NCBI RefSeq assembly: GCF_022809715.1
Contig: NZ_CP094461.1
Location: 124,001 to 188,000, forward strand
Length of the DNA stretch: 64,000 nucleotides
Direction of reading: 5' to 3'
From: Burkholderia pyrrocinia
GTDB taxonomy: Bacteria > Pseudomonadota > Gammaproteobacteria > Burkholderiales > Burkholderiaceae
Below are positions 7,568-15,704 of the stretch, piece by piece (the first letter of the stretch is position 1; each line of letters opens with the position of its first letter). The translations under genes were made by a program, and so were the position numbers. The notes under the pieces were generated by a model. That model was not told where the DNA came from. It made no database searches and saw only the letters and a program-made list of their open reading frames with translations.

Positions 7568-7897
7568 ATGACCCAGGCTCTGCAGGAACTCGAAGCACAA
7601 CTTCGGGACCTGAACATCAAGCTGTCGGACGCAAAGCAGAAGGAGAAGCAGGCCGCGCTCGCGGCCTTCAAGGAACAGGTCGAGCTTCTGGGAATCACGC
7701 AGCAGGAAGTGCTGAGCGCGCTCGGCTACATCGTCCAGCGAAAACGCAAGGCGCCTGCCAAGTACTACGATCCGACGACCGGCCGCTCGTGGTCGGGCCG
7801 CGGCCCGCGGCCGAAATGGCTCGAAGGCAAGGATCTCGACACGCTCGTCGTCGATCGCGAGGCCAAGACCTGGTGGCCCGGGGACGATCAGGGCTGA
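7568..7897 (+). CDS. H-NS family nucleoid-associated protein
   Basis: 109 aa. Histone-like silencer that binds curved AT-rich DNA and represses acquired genes. The N-terminal half (residues 1-55) is a charged coiled coil for dimerisation (LEAQLRDLNIKLSDAKQKEK); the C-terminal half carries the H-NS DNA-binding signature YYDPTTGRSWSGRGPRPKW (about 68-87), of the BpH/MvaT-unlike betaproteobacterial type. The ATG at 7568 has AAAGAGGA at ideal spacing; an ATG at 7547 is less well placed. It lies directly after the retron, on the same strand but 363 bases away, and a second H-NS gene is at 60296. Confidence 0.9.
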   Translation: MTQALQELEAQLRDLNIKLSDAKQKEKQAALAAFKEQVELLGITQQEVLSALGYIVQRKRKAPAKYYDPTTGRSWSGRGPRPKWLEGKDLDTLVVDREAKTWWPGDDQG

Positions 7898-8233
7898 AGC
7901 CCGCCGCGGCGCCGTCCGGTTCGCGCGCGCGGGCCGGCCGGCACCACCCGGCCAGCACAATGTCTTTCGTTCGGTGTCCGGCCTGATCGCGACATCGCCG
8001 GCCTTGCCGCCGACACCGGATCGCCGTTTTCCCGTTCATTGCCCGCCGATTCCCGCTCTCCGTCCCGGAAAGCGGGCGCGCGGCGCATCCTGACTCGTCG
8101 CCGACCATGCGGGCATGACGGACGGGAGCGGAGGGCGACGCGCGCCCGCATCGCCGCGCATCGGCACGTTCGCCGGCCCGTCATGCGCGGGCACAGGCCT
8201 TAGAATGTCGCCGGACTTTCGTGGCAGGACACC
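7898..8233. other. Intergenic, no gene seen
   Basis: 336 bases of GC-rich sequence with several short GC inverted repeats just after the H-NS stop (around 7925-7960), possibly a terminator without a T-run. The last 60 bases should contain the promoter of the MFS gene, though no good boxes are visible. Confidence 0.35.
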
Positions 8234-9481
8234 ATGGCAGCAAACATCAAATCCCCGGCGCTCGACGGCTCGTCGGCCCCGCGCGCGGAGCAGGTCGGCC
8301 CCTACGCGTGGAAGGCGCTGGCCGGATCGGCGATCGGCTATGCGATGGACGGCTTCGACCTGCTGATCCTCGGCTTCATGCTGCCCGCGATCACGGCGGC
8401 GCTGCAACTGACGCCCGGGCAGGGCGGCGCGCTGGTCACGTGGACGCTGATCGGCGCGGTCGCGGGCGGCATCGTGTTCGGCGCGCTGAGCGACCGCTAC
8501 GGGCGCGTGCGCGTGCTGACCTGGACGATCCTGCTGTTCGCGGTCTTTACCGGCCTGTGCGCGTTCGCGCGCGGCTTCTCGGATCTGCTCGTCTACCGCA
8601 CCATCGCGGGCATCGGGCTGGGCGGCGAGTTCGGGATCGGCATGGCGCTCGCGGCCGAAGCATGGCCGGCGAGCAAGCGTGCACGCGTGTCGTGCTACGT
8701 CGCGCTCGGCTGGCAGGCCGGCGTGCTGCTGGCCGCGCTGCTGACGCCGTTCCTGCTGCTCCACATCGGCTGGCGCGGCATGTTCGTGGTCGGCGTGCTG
8801 CCCGCGCTGCTCGCGTGGGTCATGCGCAACAAGCTGCACGAGCCGGAAGCGTTCGTGCAGCGCGCGGCGCAGCCGAAGGCCAACGCGTTCCGCATGCTCG
8901 TCGCCGACGGCCGCACCGCGCGCACGAGCCTCGGCATCGTGATCCTGTGTTCGGTCCAGAACTTCGGCTACTACGGGATCATGATCTGGCTGCCGACCTT
9001 CCTGTCGAAGCAGATGGGCTTCTCGCTGACGAAGTCGGGGCTGTGGACGGCGGCAACCGTCGTCGGGATGATGATCGGCGTCTGGGTGTTCGGGCAACTG
9101 GCCGACCGGATCGGGCGCAAGCCGACGTTCCTGCTGTACCAGCTCGGCTCGGTCGCGACGGTCATCGCGTATGCGCGGCTGTCGGACCCGACGGCGATGC
9201 TGTGGGCCGGCGCGCTGATGGGGATGTTCGTCAACGGGATGGTCGGCGGCTACGGGGCGCTGATGTCCGAAGGCTATCCGACGGCCGCGCGCGCGACCGC
9301 GCAGAACGTGCTGTGGAATATCGGCCGCGCGGTCGGCGGCTTCGGGCCGGTCGCGGTCGGCGCACTGGCCGCGCACTACTCGTTCCAGACGGCCATCGCG
9401 TTGCTCGCCGGCCTCTATGTGCTCGACATGGTCGCGACGCTGTTCCTGGTCCCCGAGCTCAAGGGCGTCGAGCTCGAATGA
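8234..9481 (+). CDS. MFS transporter, aromatic acid:H+ symporter type
   Basis: 415 aa, twelve predicted membrane helices. The AAHS-family signature DGFDLLILGFMLPAI lies in helix 1 (about 38-52), with GALSDRYGRVRVL between helices 2 and 3 (the MFS loop 2-3 motif) and GIGLGGEFGIGMALAAE in helix 4. The second half repeats the loop motif as GQLADRIGRKPTFLL. Family members import benzoate, gentisate, vanillate, nicotinate and related acids by proton symport. No ring-cleavage genes are adjacent, so the substrate is open; the destroyed LysR gene at 5569 may once have been its regulator (inference). The following LOG-like gene starts 78 bases later. Confidence 0.88.
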   Translation: MAANIKSPALDGSSAPRAEQVGPYAWKALAGSAIGYAMDGFDLLILGFMLPAITAALQLTPGQGGALVTWTLIGAVAGGIVFGALSDRYGRVRVLTWTILLFAVFTGLCAFARGFSDLLVYRTIAGIGLGGEFGIGMALAAEAWPASKRARVSCYVALGWQAGVLLAALLTPFLLLHIGWRGMFVVGVLPALLAWVMRNKLHEPEAFVQRAAQPKANAFRMLVADGRTARTSLGIVILCSVQNFGYYGIMIWLPTFLSKQMGFSLTKSGLWTAATVVGMMIGVWVFGQLADRIGRKPTFLLYQLGSVATVIAYARLSDPTAMLWAGALMGMFVNGMVGGYGALMSEGYPTAARATAQNVLWNIGRAVGGFGPVAVGALAAHYSFQTAIALLAGLYVLDMVATLFLVPELKGVELE

Positions 9482-9559
9482 GCGCGGCGGGTGTGGGCCC
9501 GCTTGCGGTCGGAACCCGATGCGATCGCACCCATCGCAACGACATCACCGGAAACCACG

Positions 9560-10126
9560 ATGCGACCAAAGAATAAAACGATCGGCGTGATGGGCTCGGG
9601 CAAGGACCCGTGGCTCGCGTTTTCGGAACCGCTCGGCGCGTGGCTCGCGCAGGCCGGCTTCAACCTGCTGACGGGCGGCGGGCAGGGCGTGATGCTGGCG
9701 GTCGCGCGCGCGTTCGCCGGCGTGCCGGGGCGGGCCGGGCGATCGATCGGCATCCTGCCGACGCAGGCCGATCCGCTCGCGGGCTTCGTGCCGCTCGACG
9801 GTTATCCGCATCCGTTCGTCGACATCCCGATCCTCACGCCGCTGCCGCGCCGCGAGCCGGGCGCCGATCCGCGGACGATCAACCGCAACTACGTGAACGT
9901 GCTGAGCAGCGACCTGATCGTCGCGCTGCCGGGTGGCCACGGCACGGCCGAGGAGATTTCGCTCGCGCGGCGCTGGGGCAAGCCGCTCGTCTGCTTCGGG
10001 CCGGATGGCGCGTTTCGGGAGCTGGCTGCCGGCGCCGCATGCACGTCGTCGCTCGACGACGTGATCCGCTTCGTGGAAGACGCGTTTGCGCCGGAGCAGG
10101 CGCAGGTGGCGCAGGCGCTGAGATAG
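9560..10126 (+). CDS. LOG-family / Rossmann-fold nucleotide-binding protein
   Basis: 188 aa. Carries the lysine-decarboxylase-like (LOG) signature PGGHGTAEEI at 124-133 and an N-terminal TIGVMGSGKDPW glycine loop with LLTGGGQGVM, as in TIGR00725-type proteins. LOG enzymes release ribose-phosphate from cytokinin nucleotides and similar nucleotide 5'-monophosphates; many bacterial relatives are uncharacterised nucleotide-binding proteins, and this may be one. The open frame begins earlier (9491), but the ATG at 9560 starts just before the conserved glycine loop. Probably co-transcribed with the MFS gene. Confidence 0.82.
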   Translation: MRPKNKTIGVMGSGKDPWLAFSEPLGAWLAQAGFNLLTGGGQGVMLAVARAFAGVPGRAGRSIGILPTQADPLAGFVPLDGYPHPFVDIPILTPLPRREPGADPRTINRNYVNVLSSDLIVALPGGHGTAEEISLARRWGKPLVCFGPDGAFRELAAGAACTSSLDDVIRFVEDAFAPEQAQVAQALR

Positions 10127-10215
10127 TTCACGCGTTCGGCTTCGACGGCTTGCGACCTGCCCGCCGCGCGGCGACGAACCGGGCGCGAACGTGTCTGCGT
10201 GACCCTGCGTGGCCT

Positions 10216-10923
10216 CTACGCGACCCGAATCCCGAGATTCTCGATCAGCATCGCCGCCTGGTCATAGGAGACGGTCGCGCCGCGAAGGACGCCGGACGCG
10301 AGCAGTTTGGGCGTACCGCTGAGATCCACGTCGCGCAGGTCGGCACCATCAAACTTCACATCGTTCAGATGCGCGTTGCGCAGGCTGCCGCCTTCGAAAA
10401 CGGCGTCGCGAAAGTCCGCACCGGCGAGATCGGCGTCCGAGAAGTCGAGTGCCACGAGGCGGGTCTTCCGGAATGAAAAGCGCCGCAGGTTTGCGCCGAC
10501 CAGCAACGTGTTCTCGAATTCGAGGCCGAGCGACTTGCATTCCTCGAAATCGGCCCCGGTCAGCCGGCATTCCTTGAAGCGGGCCGAGCTGAGCTTGCTG
10601 CGTCGCCAGCTCGTATTGTTGAGATCGCATGACTGGAACACGGCGTCCTCGAGATCCGACGATGCAAAGCTGGCCTGGCGGGCCCGGCACCGGATCCACG
10701 ATGTCTGCGCCAGCGTGGCACCGACGAACGACGCTTCCGCGAGCGCGCATCGCTCGAATCGCGCGCCTCGCAAATCCAGGCGCGACAGGTCCGCGCCTTC
10801 GAGGTCGCAGTCCTCCAGATGGAGGGGGGCCGGCGAGCCTTCGACGAGATGCAGCAATTCGGCGCGATCCAGCGTGCGGCCGGTGATGGAGACTCCGCGG
10901 TTTGTCAGGTGATCCATGGTCAT
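10216..10923 (-). CDS. Pentapeptide-repeat protein
   Basis: About 235 aa, composed largely of A(D/N)LXX-type repeats: DLEGADLSRLDLRGARF, SFASSDLEDAVFQSC, LTGADFEECKSL, DADLAGADFRDAVF, NDVKFDGADLRDVDL. Such repeats build a right-handed beta-helix; some members (Qnr, MfpA) mimic DNA and protect gyrase, but most have unknown partners and nothing here points specifically to Qnr. No signal peptide, so cytoplasmic. Start uncertain: ATGs at 10923 and 10917 or a TTG at 10941. It is flanked by genes of unrelated function. Confidence 0.87.
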   Translation of the reverse strand: MTMDHLTNRGVSITGRTLDRAELLHLVEGSPAPLHLEDCDLEGADLSRLDLRGARFERCALAEASFVGATLAQTSWIRCRARQASFASSDLEDAVFQSCDLNNTSWRRSKLSSARFKECRLTGADFEECKSLGLEFENTLLVGANLRRFSFRKTRLVALDFSDADLAGADFRDAVFEGGSLRNAHLNDVKFDGADLRDVDLSGTPKLLASGVLRGATVSYDQAAMLIENLGIRVA

Positions 10924-11047
10924 GTGAAGTGTTCGGGGCAAACAGTATCCGGATTTCGCGGTATCGCACGTTCGGTATCGCGCACCGCGAAATGTTGGTG
11001 CGCCGGGCGACGCCGTCGATCGACAGGCTGTCGATCCCGGTTGAAGT

Positions 11048-12028
11048 TCAGCAACCGGCCGGCCCCGGCCGGCTGAAACGCTGCTCGACCACCTCGGTTC
11101 CCCATTGCGTGCCCGCGGACTCGCCGGTCAGCGTAAAGCCGAACGACTCGTACAGATGGCGCGCCGAATCGAGGCCCTTGAACGTCCACAGGCAGGTTTC
11201 GCGAAACCGCTGCTCGTCGACGAAGCGCATGGCTTGCGTCAGCAACTGGCGCCCGATGCCCGATCCGCGCAACGCGTCGTTCACGATGAACCATCGCAGA
11301 TGCGCGACGCCGGTCGCCGGGTTGCCGTCGATCGCGAGCGACGCGAGTGTCCGCCCGTCCTCCTGGCAGAGCCAGAGCGCCTTGCCGTCGGCCGGCAGCG
11401 CGCCCGCGAACTCGGCAAGTTCGGTCGCCACGCGCTTTTCGAAAAAGGCGCCGAATCCCCAGTGCTCCGAATAGAAGCGCGCGTGCAGGCTCGCGATGTC
11501 GCCGATGCAGCCCGGCTGGTAGCCTTCGCGGATCTGCGGCGTGTCGGGTGCCGCGGCGGGCGACTTGGCGGCGTTGTCTTGCGCGAGCGCATCGGCGTAC
11601 AGCGCGAGCGAGCGCAGCAGCGTCTGCTGGTCGGCCGGAACCATGCGGCGCAGCGCATTCGACACCTGGTCCGTCGCGAACTGGTCGATTCTTTTCCGGA
11701 GCTTTTTTCCTTCGGCGGTGAGGGTCAGCTCGGTCGCGCGCGCGTCCTCGCTCGACACGCGCCGCTCCACGATACCGGCGGCTTCGAGCCGCGCGAGTTG
11801 CCGGCTCGTGTTCGATTTGTCCAGGCGCAGGATGTTGCCGAGATCCCGGGCGTTGATGCCGGGCGCCATCCCGATCTCGAGGATCGCGTGAACGGCCGAA
11901 GGCGCCCAGTCGCTGTCGGCCAGCGTCGCGCGCATGAAGCCGAGCTCGCGAACCAGTTTGCGGGAGAAGTCGCGAAGCTCGAGGATGGTCGCTTCGCGAG
12001 GCTTGGCGGGAGCGTCGATGAGATCCAT
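11048..12028 (-). CDS. MarR-GNAT fusion: transcription regulator with acetyltransferase domain
   Basis: 326 aa. Residues about 1-150 form a MarR winged helix (LGNILRLDKSNTSRQLARLEAAG as recognition helix, RRVSSEDARATELTLTAEGK as wing). Residues about 165-320 form a GNAT acetyltransferase with the acetyl-CoA motif RGSGIGRQLLTQAM and the preceding HLRWFIV strand. Such MarR/GNAT fusions are a known family with few characterised members; the acetylated substrate is unknown. Two near-identical palindromes sit in its own promoter (12045-12082), so it very likely represses itself. It is divergently placed from a small exported protein gene. Confidence 0.9.
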   Translation of the reverse strand: MDLIDAPAKPREATILELRDFSRKLVRELGFMRATLADSDWAPSAVHAILEIGMAPGINARDLGNILRLDKSNTSRQLARLEAAGIVERRVSSEDARATELTLTAEGKKLRKRIDQFATDQVSNALRRMVPADQQTLLRSLALYADALAQDNAAKSPAAAPDTPQIREGYQPGCIGDIASLHARFYSEHWGFGAFFEKRVATELAEFAGALPADGKALWLCQEDGRTLASLAIDGNPATGVAHLRWFIVNDALRGSGIGRQLLTQAMRFVDEQRFRETCLWTFKGLDSARHLYESFGFTLTGESAGTQWGTEVVEQRFSRPGPAGC

Positions 12029-12044
12029 GGTCTGCCTGAAAAGG

Positions 12045-12089
12045 TTGCGTGTCGCAATCGATAATAGTTGCGGATCGCAACTTGATCAA
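12045..12089 (-). promoter_or_regulatory. Promoter with twin MarR-type operators
   Basis: On the minus strand a -35 TTGATC (12089-12084), 17-base spacer and -10 TATTAT (12066-12061) form a good promoter. The spacer is filled by the perfect palindrome AGTTGCG-GAT-CGCAACT (12066-12082), and a second copy of its core, TTGCG-TGT-CGCAA (12045-12057), lies around the start point. Centres are 23 bp apart, about two helical turns. This is the layout of a self-repressing MarR gene. Confidence 0.75.
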
Positions 12090-12360
12090 GGTGGATTTTC
12101 GGTGAAGCGGTGGCCCCTTCGGTCGCCGTCGGGGGAGCGGCGTTGAAATCGATCAAGGGGCCCGAGCAAGCTGGCCGTTTGGGGCCGTGAATGGTATCGG
12201 CGCAGATGGCGGAGTGTCGTGACGTGGATGCATACTCGATGCATTTGGTCGACCTGCGGGCAGGGGGCGACCGATCGTCGATCCGGTTGCGCAACCGCGG
12301 GCCATCAACCGGACGGGATGCATCGTTGTCGATCCAGGTCCACGGACCACGGAGATCACC
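12090..12360. other. Intergenic between the MarR-GNAT gene and the exported protein gene
   Basis: Apart from the operators at its left end, no structure or gene was recognised. The right part should contain the promoter of the small exported protein. Confidence 0.35.
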
Positions 12361-12735
12361 ATGAACAAGCTGTTGCCGATGACGATTGCGTTGCTTGCCG
12401 GATCCGGCATCGGCGCCGGACCGCTCCACGCTGCCGGCAGCATGGATGCGCCGCCCTGCAGCGCGGCGCATGCGGCGGACCAGGGCGGGAACGCCGCGAT
12501 GCCGGGCACGTCGGTTCGCAGCTTTTCGACCGCCGGCTGCTCGGGCGCGGTGCTGCAGGGCGAACGGGCCACCGCGACGGTCGACGGCGATCGGGTCGAA
12601 CTGCGGGACGGCATCGTCTATGTGAACGGCCGGTCGTACGGCGCCGTCACTCCTGCGCAGACGGTCGAATACGAGGCCGCGCACGACAGGCGCATATTGA
12701 AGGTCGACGGGAAAGTCCGCACGCCGCAGCGCTGA
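12361..12735 (+). CDS. Small exported hypothetical protein
   Basis: 124 aa with a Sec signal peptide (MNKLLPMTIALLAGSGIGAG, cleavage probably after PLHA at about 24). The mature part has three Cys and a compact beta-like C-terminus (VDGDRVELRDGIVYVNGRSYG), so a disulfide-bonded periplasmic protein is likely. No family recognised. It converges with the hydrolase/PEP-synthase fusion. Confidence 0.65.
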   Translation: MNKLLPMTIALLAGSGIGAGPLHAAGSMDAPPCSAAHAADQGGNAAMPGTSVRSFSTAGCSGAVLQGERATATVDGDRVELRDGIVYVNGRSYGAVTPAQTVEYEAAHDRRILKVDGKVRTPQR

Positions 12736-12941
12736 GCGCCGATTCCGGCTGTCGCCAACCGCGACGCGTCACGTCGTCTTCGGATCGCTGACTTCCATTC
12801 CCGCGCGCACGTCCTGCTGGATGCCGTACTGCGCGAACGGATCGCGCAGCCCGTTCCGCGACAGAGCGTCCATCCCCGCTCGCCTGTTCCAGCGCATCCG
12901 GCGCCGGCCCCTTCGACACGCCGGCGGGCGGCATACCGCGC

Positions 12942-15377
12942 TTATTCGACCAGCGTCAGCCGGCCGTCGCTGAGCCGCACTTCGCGCCCGACCCACGCCG
13001 CGTCGACGCGCGGCAGCACGGCCGACGGCTTGCGCAGCTCGCGCAGCAGCGTCGCGCCGTGCGACAGCCGGCCGCCCATGCGCGCGATCACGGCGCGCGC
13101 GGCCTGGTACTGCGCGTGCCGGCCCGGGTCGAGCGTGTCTTCCAGCAGGATGTCGTGGCCGAGCACGCCCTGCGTGTGGCCGGGATAGATCATGAAGCCG
13201 GTCGCCTCGTCGGTGCCTTCGCTGCCGTCCTGCCAGAAGCTGCCGTTGCGTTCGCGGCGCTCGGGATGAGGCGCGAACCACGCGTCGCGATCGGCGGCTG
13301 GCATCGCATGATGCAGGCGGAAGAACACGCGCATCAGGTTGTCGCGATACCACTCGCGCACCTGCAGATACCAGCCGCGCATGCCCGGCGCGCCGAGCGT
13401 ATGGAGCACGCGAACCGGCAGCGGCCAGTCGGGAAACGCCTGCAACGGCAGGTCGGTGGCCGCCGGCCGCGCGGTGCCCGGATCGGTTTCCCACGGCAAG
13501 CGGTGCGGGCTGTCGTCGAGCTGGCCGTACACGGTCGGCGGGCGCCCCCACAGTGCGCCGCCGCTGCTGGCGAGCGATGCCGCGATGCACAGGTTGCCCT
13601 GCACGACGAACACGTAGAAGCGCGTGAACCAGTCGGCCAGTTGCCGGCCGTCGGCGCGCTGCTCGACGAGCGTCGCGAGTTCCCGGTCGAAGCGCCGCAA
13701 GCCGTGCTCGAGCGTCGGCAGGTGCGTGCGCGCGACGCGCAGCATGCGCCAGAACACCGGCAGCGATCGCAGCAGGCGCAGCGGTCGCCAGCGCAGCGGC
13801 GGCGTCGCGCCGCCGATCTCGCCGCTGTAGTTGCCGGCCGATACGCCCCAGTCGGCGAGGCGCGCCAGGAACAGGTCGTTGTTGATGTACGACGCGCCGC
13901 CATAGAGCGCGGTGAACGGTTCGTTGTCCTGCAGCACGCGTGCGTCCCAGCGCGCCATGACGGCCGGGATGCTGCCGGCCGCGCGGCGTTGCGCATACTC
14001 GACCAGCCGGCTCGGCTGCGGCGGCAGGATCTCGGCGATGTTGGCCGAGGTCAGGTGCCGGTGCCAGCCGTAGCTGCTGATCGGGCGGTACTGCAGCAGC
14101 CACAGTTGCGTGCCGTCCCACGCCCATTCGACGTCGCCCGGCACGTAATGGAACGCGCGCAGCACGCGTTGCAGGAAGGTCCACAGTTGCGTCGCGGTCA
14201 ACCCGTGCGCGGTCGGGAACGTGCCGCTCTGCCAAGGCTCGCCGAGCCGCGACAGGATCGCGCGCTGCGGGCTCGCCTGCCCGTCGGCGAGCGTTTCGAG
14301 GTGGCCCTGCACCCATTCGACTTCGACCGCGAGATGACGCACGAACGCGATGCCGGACAGCACGGGCGTGACGAAGCGCTGCACGACCGCTTCCTCGAGT
14401 CCGCCGTCGAGCAGCTCGGCCACGCGTGCGGCCGCCTGCGACGCCGGCACGCGCAGGAACGTCGTGTGCAGGCCGGCGTTGGCCGCATCGGCCTGGTCTT
14501 CGCCGTGACTCGACGAGCGGATCGCCCACTCGGCATCGGGCTGGCTCGCGAGAAAGCCGGGCAGGCGCGGGTCGTCGGCGCGGGTGAGCGATAGCGCGGG
14601 CGGCACCGGCAGCCCGGCCATCGCGGCCAGCGCCAGGCGTCCGCCTTTCGTGTGCGCGACGAAACCCGCGTCGCCTGCTTCGAGCCACTGCGCGAAGGTT
14701 GCCGGTGCATCGATCCACGGATAGTGTCCCCAGCCGGCCTGCAGCGTGACGGTGAGGTCGGCGCGCGCGAGGATCGCCGACCACGCGGCGGCCTGGCGCA
14801 CGCCGAGCACGTTGTCCTGGTCGCCCCACACGAGTTCGATGCGATCGGTGATCCATTCGAGCAGCGGCAGCGCGGTATCGGCGCGCACGAGATCCCAATG
14901 CGGCAGGAACGCGCGGCAGCGCGCATAACCGGCGCCCATGCGGCGGTACTGCGCGGGTGTCCAGGTCTGGTTCGAGAACTTGCGTGCGAACAGCGTCGGG
15001 TAGTGCGAGAGCAGCCAGTGGATCGCTTTGCGCAGCGGCTTCGGCGCCATCAGTTTCGGCAGGCGCCGTTCCCACAGGAATGCACCGACGGGCGCGAGCA
15101 GCACGCTGCGGCTGAAGTGGCCGGAGCGCCGCTGCAACGCGTGCAGCACCAGCAGTGCATTCACGCCGACCGCCATGATCGCGTGGCCCGGTTCGGTCGC
15201 GTCCAGCAGCGCTTGCGCGTAGGCGGCGAGGTCTTCGCACGGCGGCGCGGGATTGTCGCCGAAGCCCGGCAGTTCCAGCGGCACGGGTTGGTAGCGGCGG
15301 AAGTGGGGCAGCGCATCGTCCCACCAGTCGGCCGCGCTGCCGTTGCCGGCGAGGAGGTACAGGATCGGTTTGCTCAT
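12942..15377 (-). CDS. Alpha/beta-hydrolase fused to a PEP-synthase/PPDK-like phosphotransferase
   Basis: 811 aa. Residues 1-235 have an alpha/beta-hydrolase fold, but the nucleophile elbow reads AVGVNALLVL: the expected Ser of GxSxG is Asn73, so esterase activity is doubtful. Residues about 240-440 match the ATP-binding N-domain of PEP synthase / pyruvate phosphate dikinase (AIRSSSHGED at 285-293, then AG and a later DVEWAWDG). The last 45 residues are the swivelling phosphohistidine domain, GGRLSHGATLLRELRKPSAV, with His773. PEP synthase itself also has a large C-terminal PEP/pyruvate barrel, which is absent; the layout is closer to rifampin phosphotransferase-like enzymes, which phosphorylate small molecules. 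The substrate is unknown. No partner genes; a 300-base non-coding stretch separates it from the AraC gene. Confidence 0.8.
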   Translation of the reverse strand: MSKPILYLLAGNGSAADWWDDALPHFRRYQPVPLELPGFGDNPAPPCEDLAAYAQALLDATEPGHAIMAVGVNALLVLHALQRRSGHFSRSVLLAPVGAFLWERRLPKLMAPKPLRKAIHWLLSHYPTLFARKFSNQTWTPAQYRRMGAGYARCRAFLPHWDLVRADTALPLLEWITDRIELVWGDQDNVLGVRQAAAWSAILARADLTVTLQAGWGHYPWIDAPATFAQWLEAGDAGFVAHTKGGRLALAAMAGLPVPPALSLTRADDPRLPGFLASQPDAEWAIRSSSHGEDQADAANAGLHTTFLRVPASQAAARVAELLDGGLEEAVVQRFVTPVLSGIAFVRHLAVEVEWVQGHLETLADGQASPQRAILSRLGEPWQSGTFPTAHGLTATQLWTFLQRVLRAFHYVPGDVEWAWDGTQLWLLQYRPISSYGWHRHLTSANIAEILPPQPSRLVEYAQRRAAGSIPAVMARWDARVLQDNEPFTALYGGASYINNDLFLARLADWGVSAGNYSGEIGGATPPLRWRPLRLLRSLPVFWRMLRVARTHLPTLEHGLRRFDRELATLVEQRADGRQLADWFTRFYVFVVQGNLCIAASLASSGGALWGRPPTVYGQLDDSPHRLPWETDPGTARPAATDLPLQAFPDWPLPVRVLHTLGAPGMRGWYLQVREWYRDNLMRVFFRLHHAMPAADRDAWFAPHPERRERNGSFWQDGSEGTDEATGFMIYPGHTQGVLGHDILLEDTLDPGRHAQYQAARAVIARMGGRLSHGATLLRELRKPSAVLPRVDAAWVGREVRLSDGRLTLVE

Positions 15378-15704
15378 GGTGGCTTCGTCGGTCGACGATC
15401 GTCGCGGTTGCGCTCGCCCGATTACGCGGCGGCGTCAGCGGATGCCAAGGGCCTCTTTCGCATTGCGTCGATGCGAGCGGAATCGGGGCGTGGCCGCGTT
15501 CGGATTGATTATTGCGGGCATTCTACGCGAGTCGATTCTTTGCGATTTTCATTCCGGGGTTCGGATTTTTCGATGCGCGATCGATACGCGTTACCCGGTT
15601 GTCGATTGACCGGCATGTCGAGCACGATTCCATTCAGGCGCGGGTCATGGATTTACGTGCGCAAAGAATCCCGATGCCGGCAATGAAGCCGTAACCGGTG
15701 CTGC
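15378..15704. other. Intergenic, no gene seen
   Basis: Lies upstream of the fusion gene and downstream of the AraC gene, both on the minus strand. AT content rises at 15500-15570, where the fusion-gene promoter is expected. No repeat or RNA gene noticed. Confidence 0.35.

Noticed and set aside
10216..10923. Pentapeptide protein as Qnr quinolone-resistance protein
   Set aside because: Repeats alone do not support gyrase protection; no Qnr-specific loops seen.
12769..15324. 851-residue minus-strand frame overlapping the fusion gene
   Set aside because: Shadow of the hydrolase/PEP-synthase gene in another frame, Arg/Ala-rich and without motifs.
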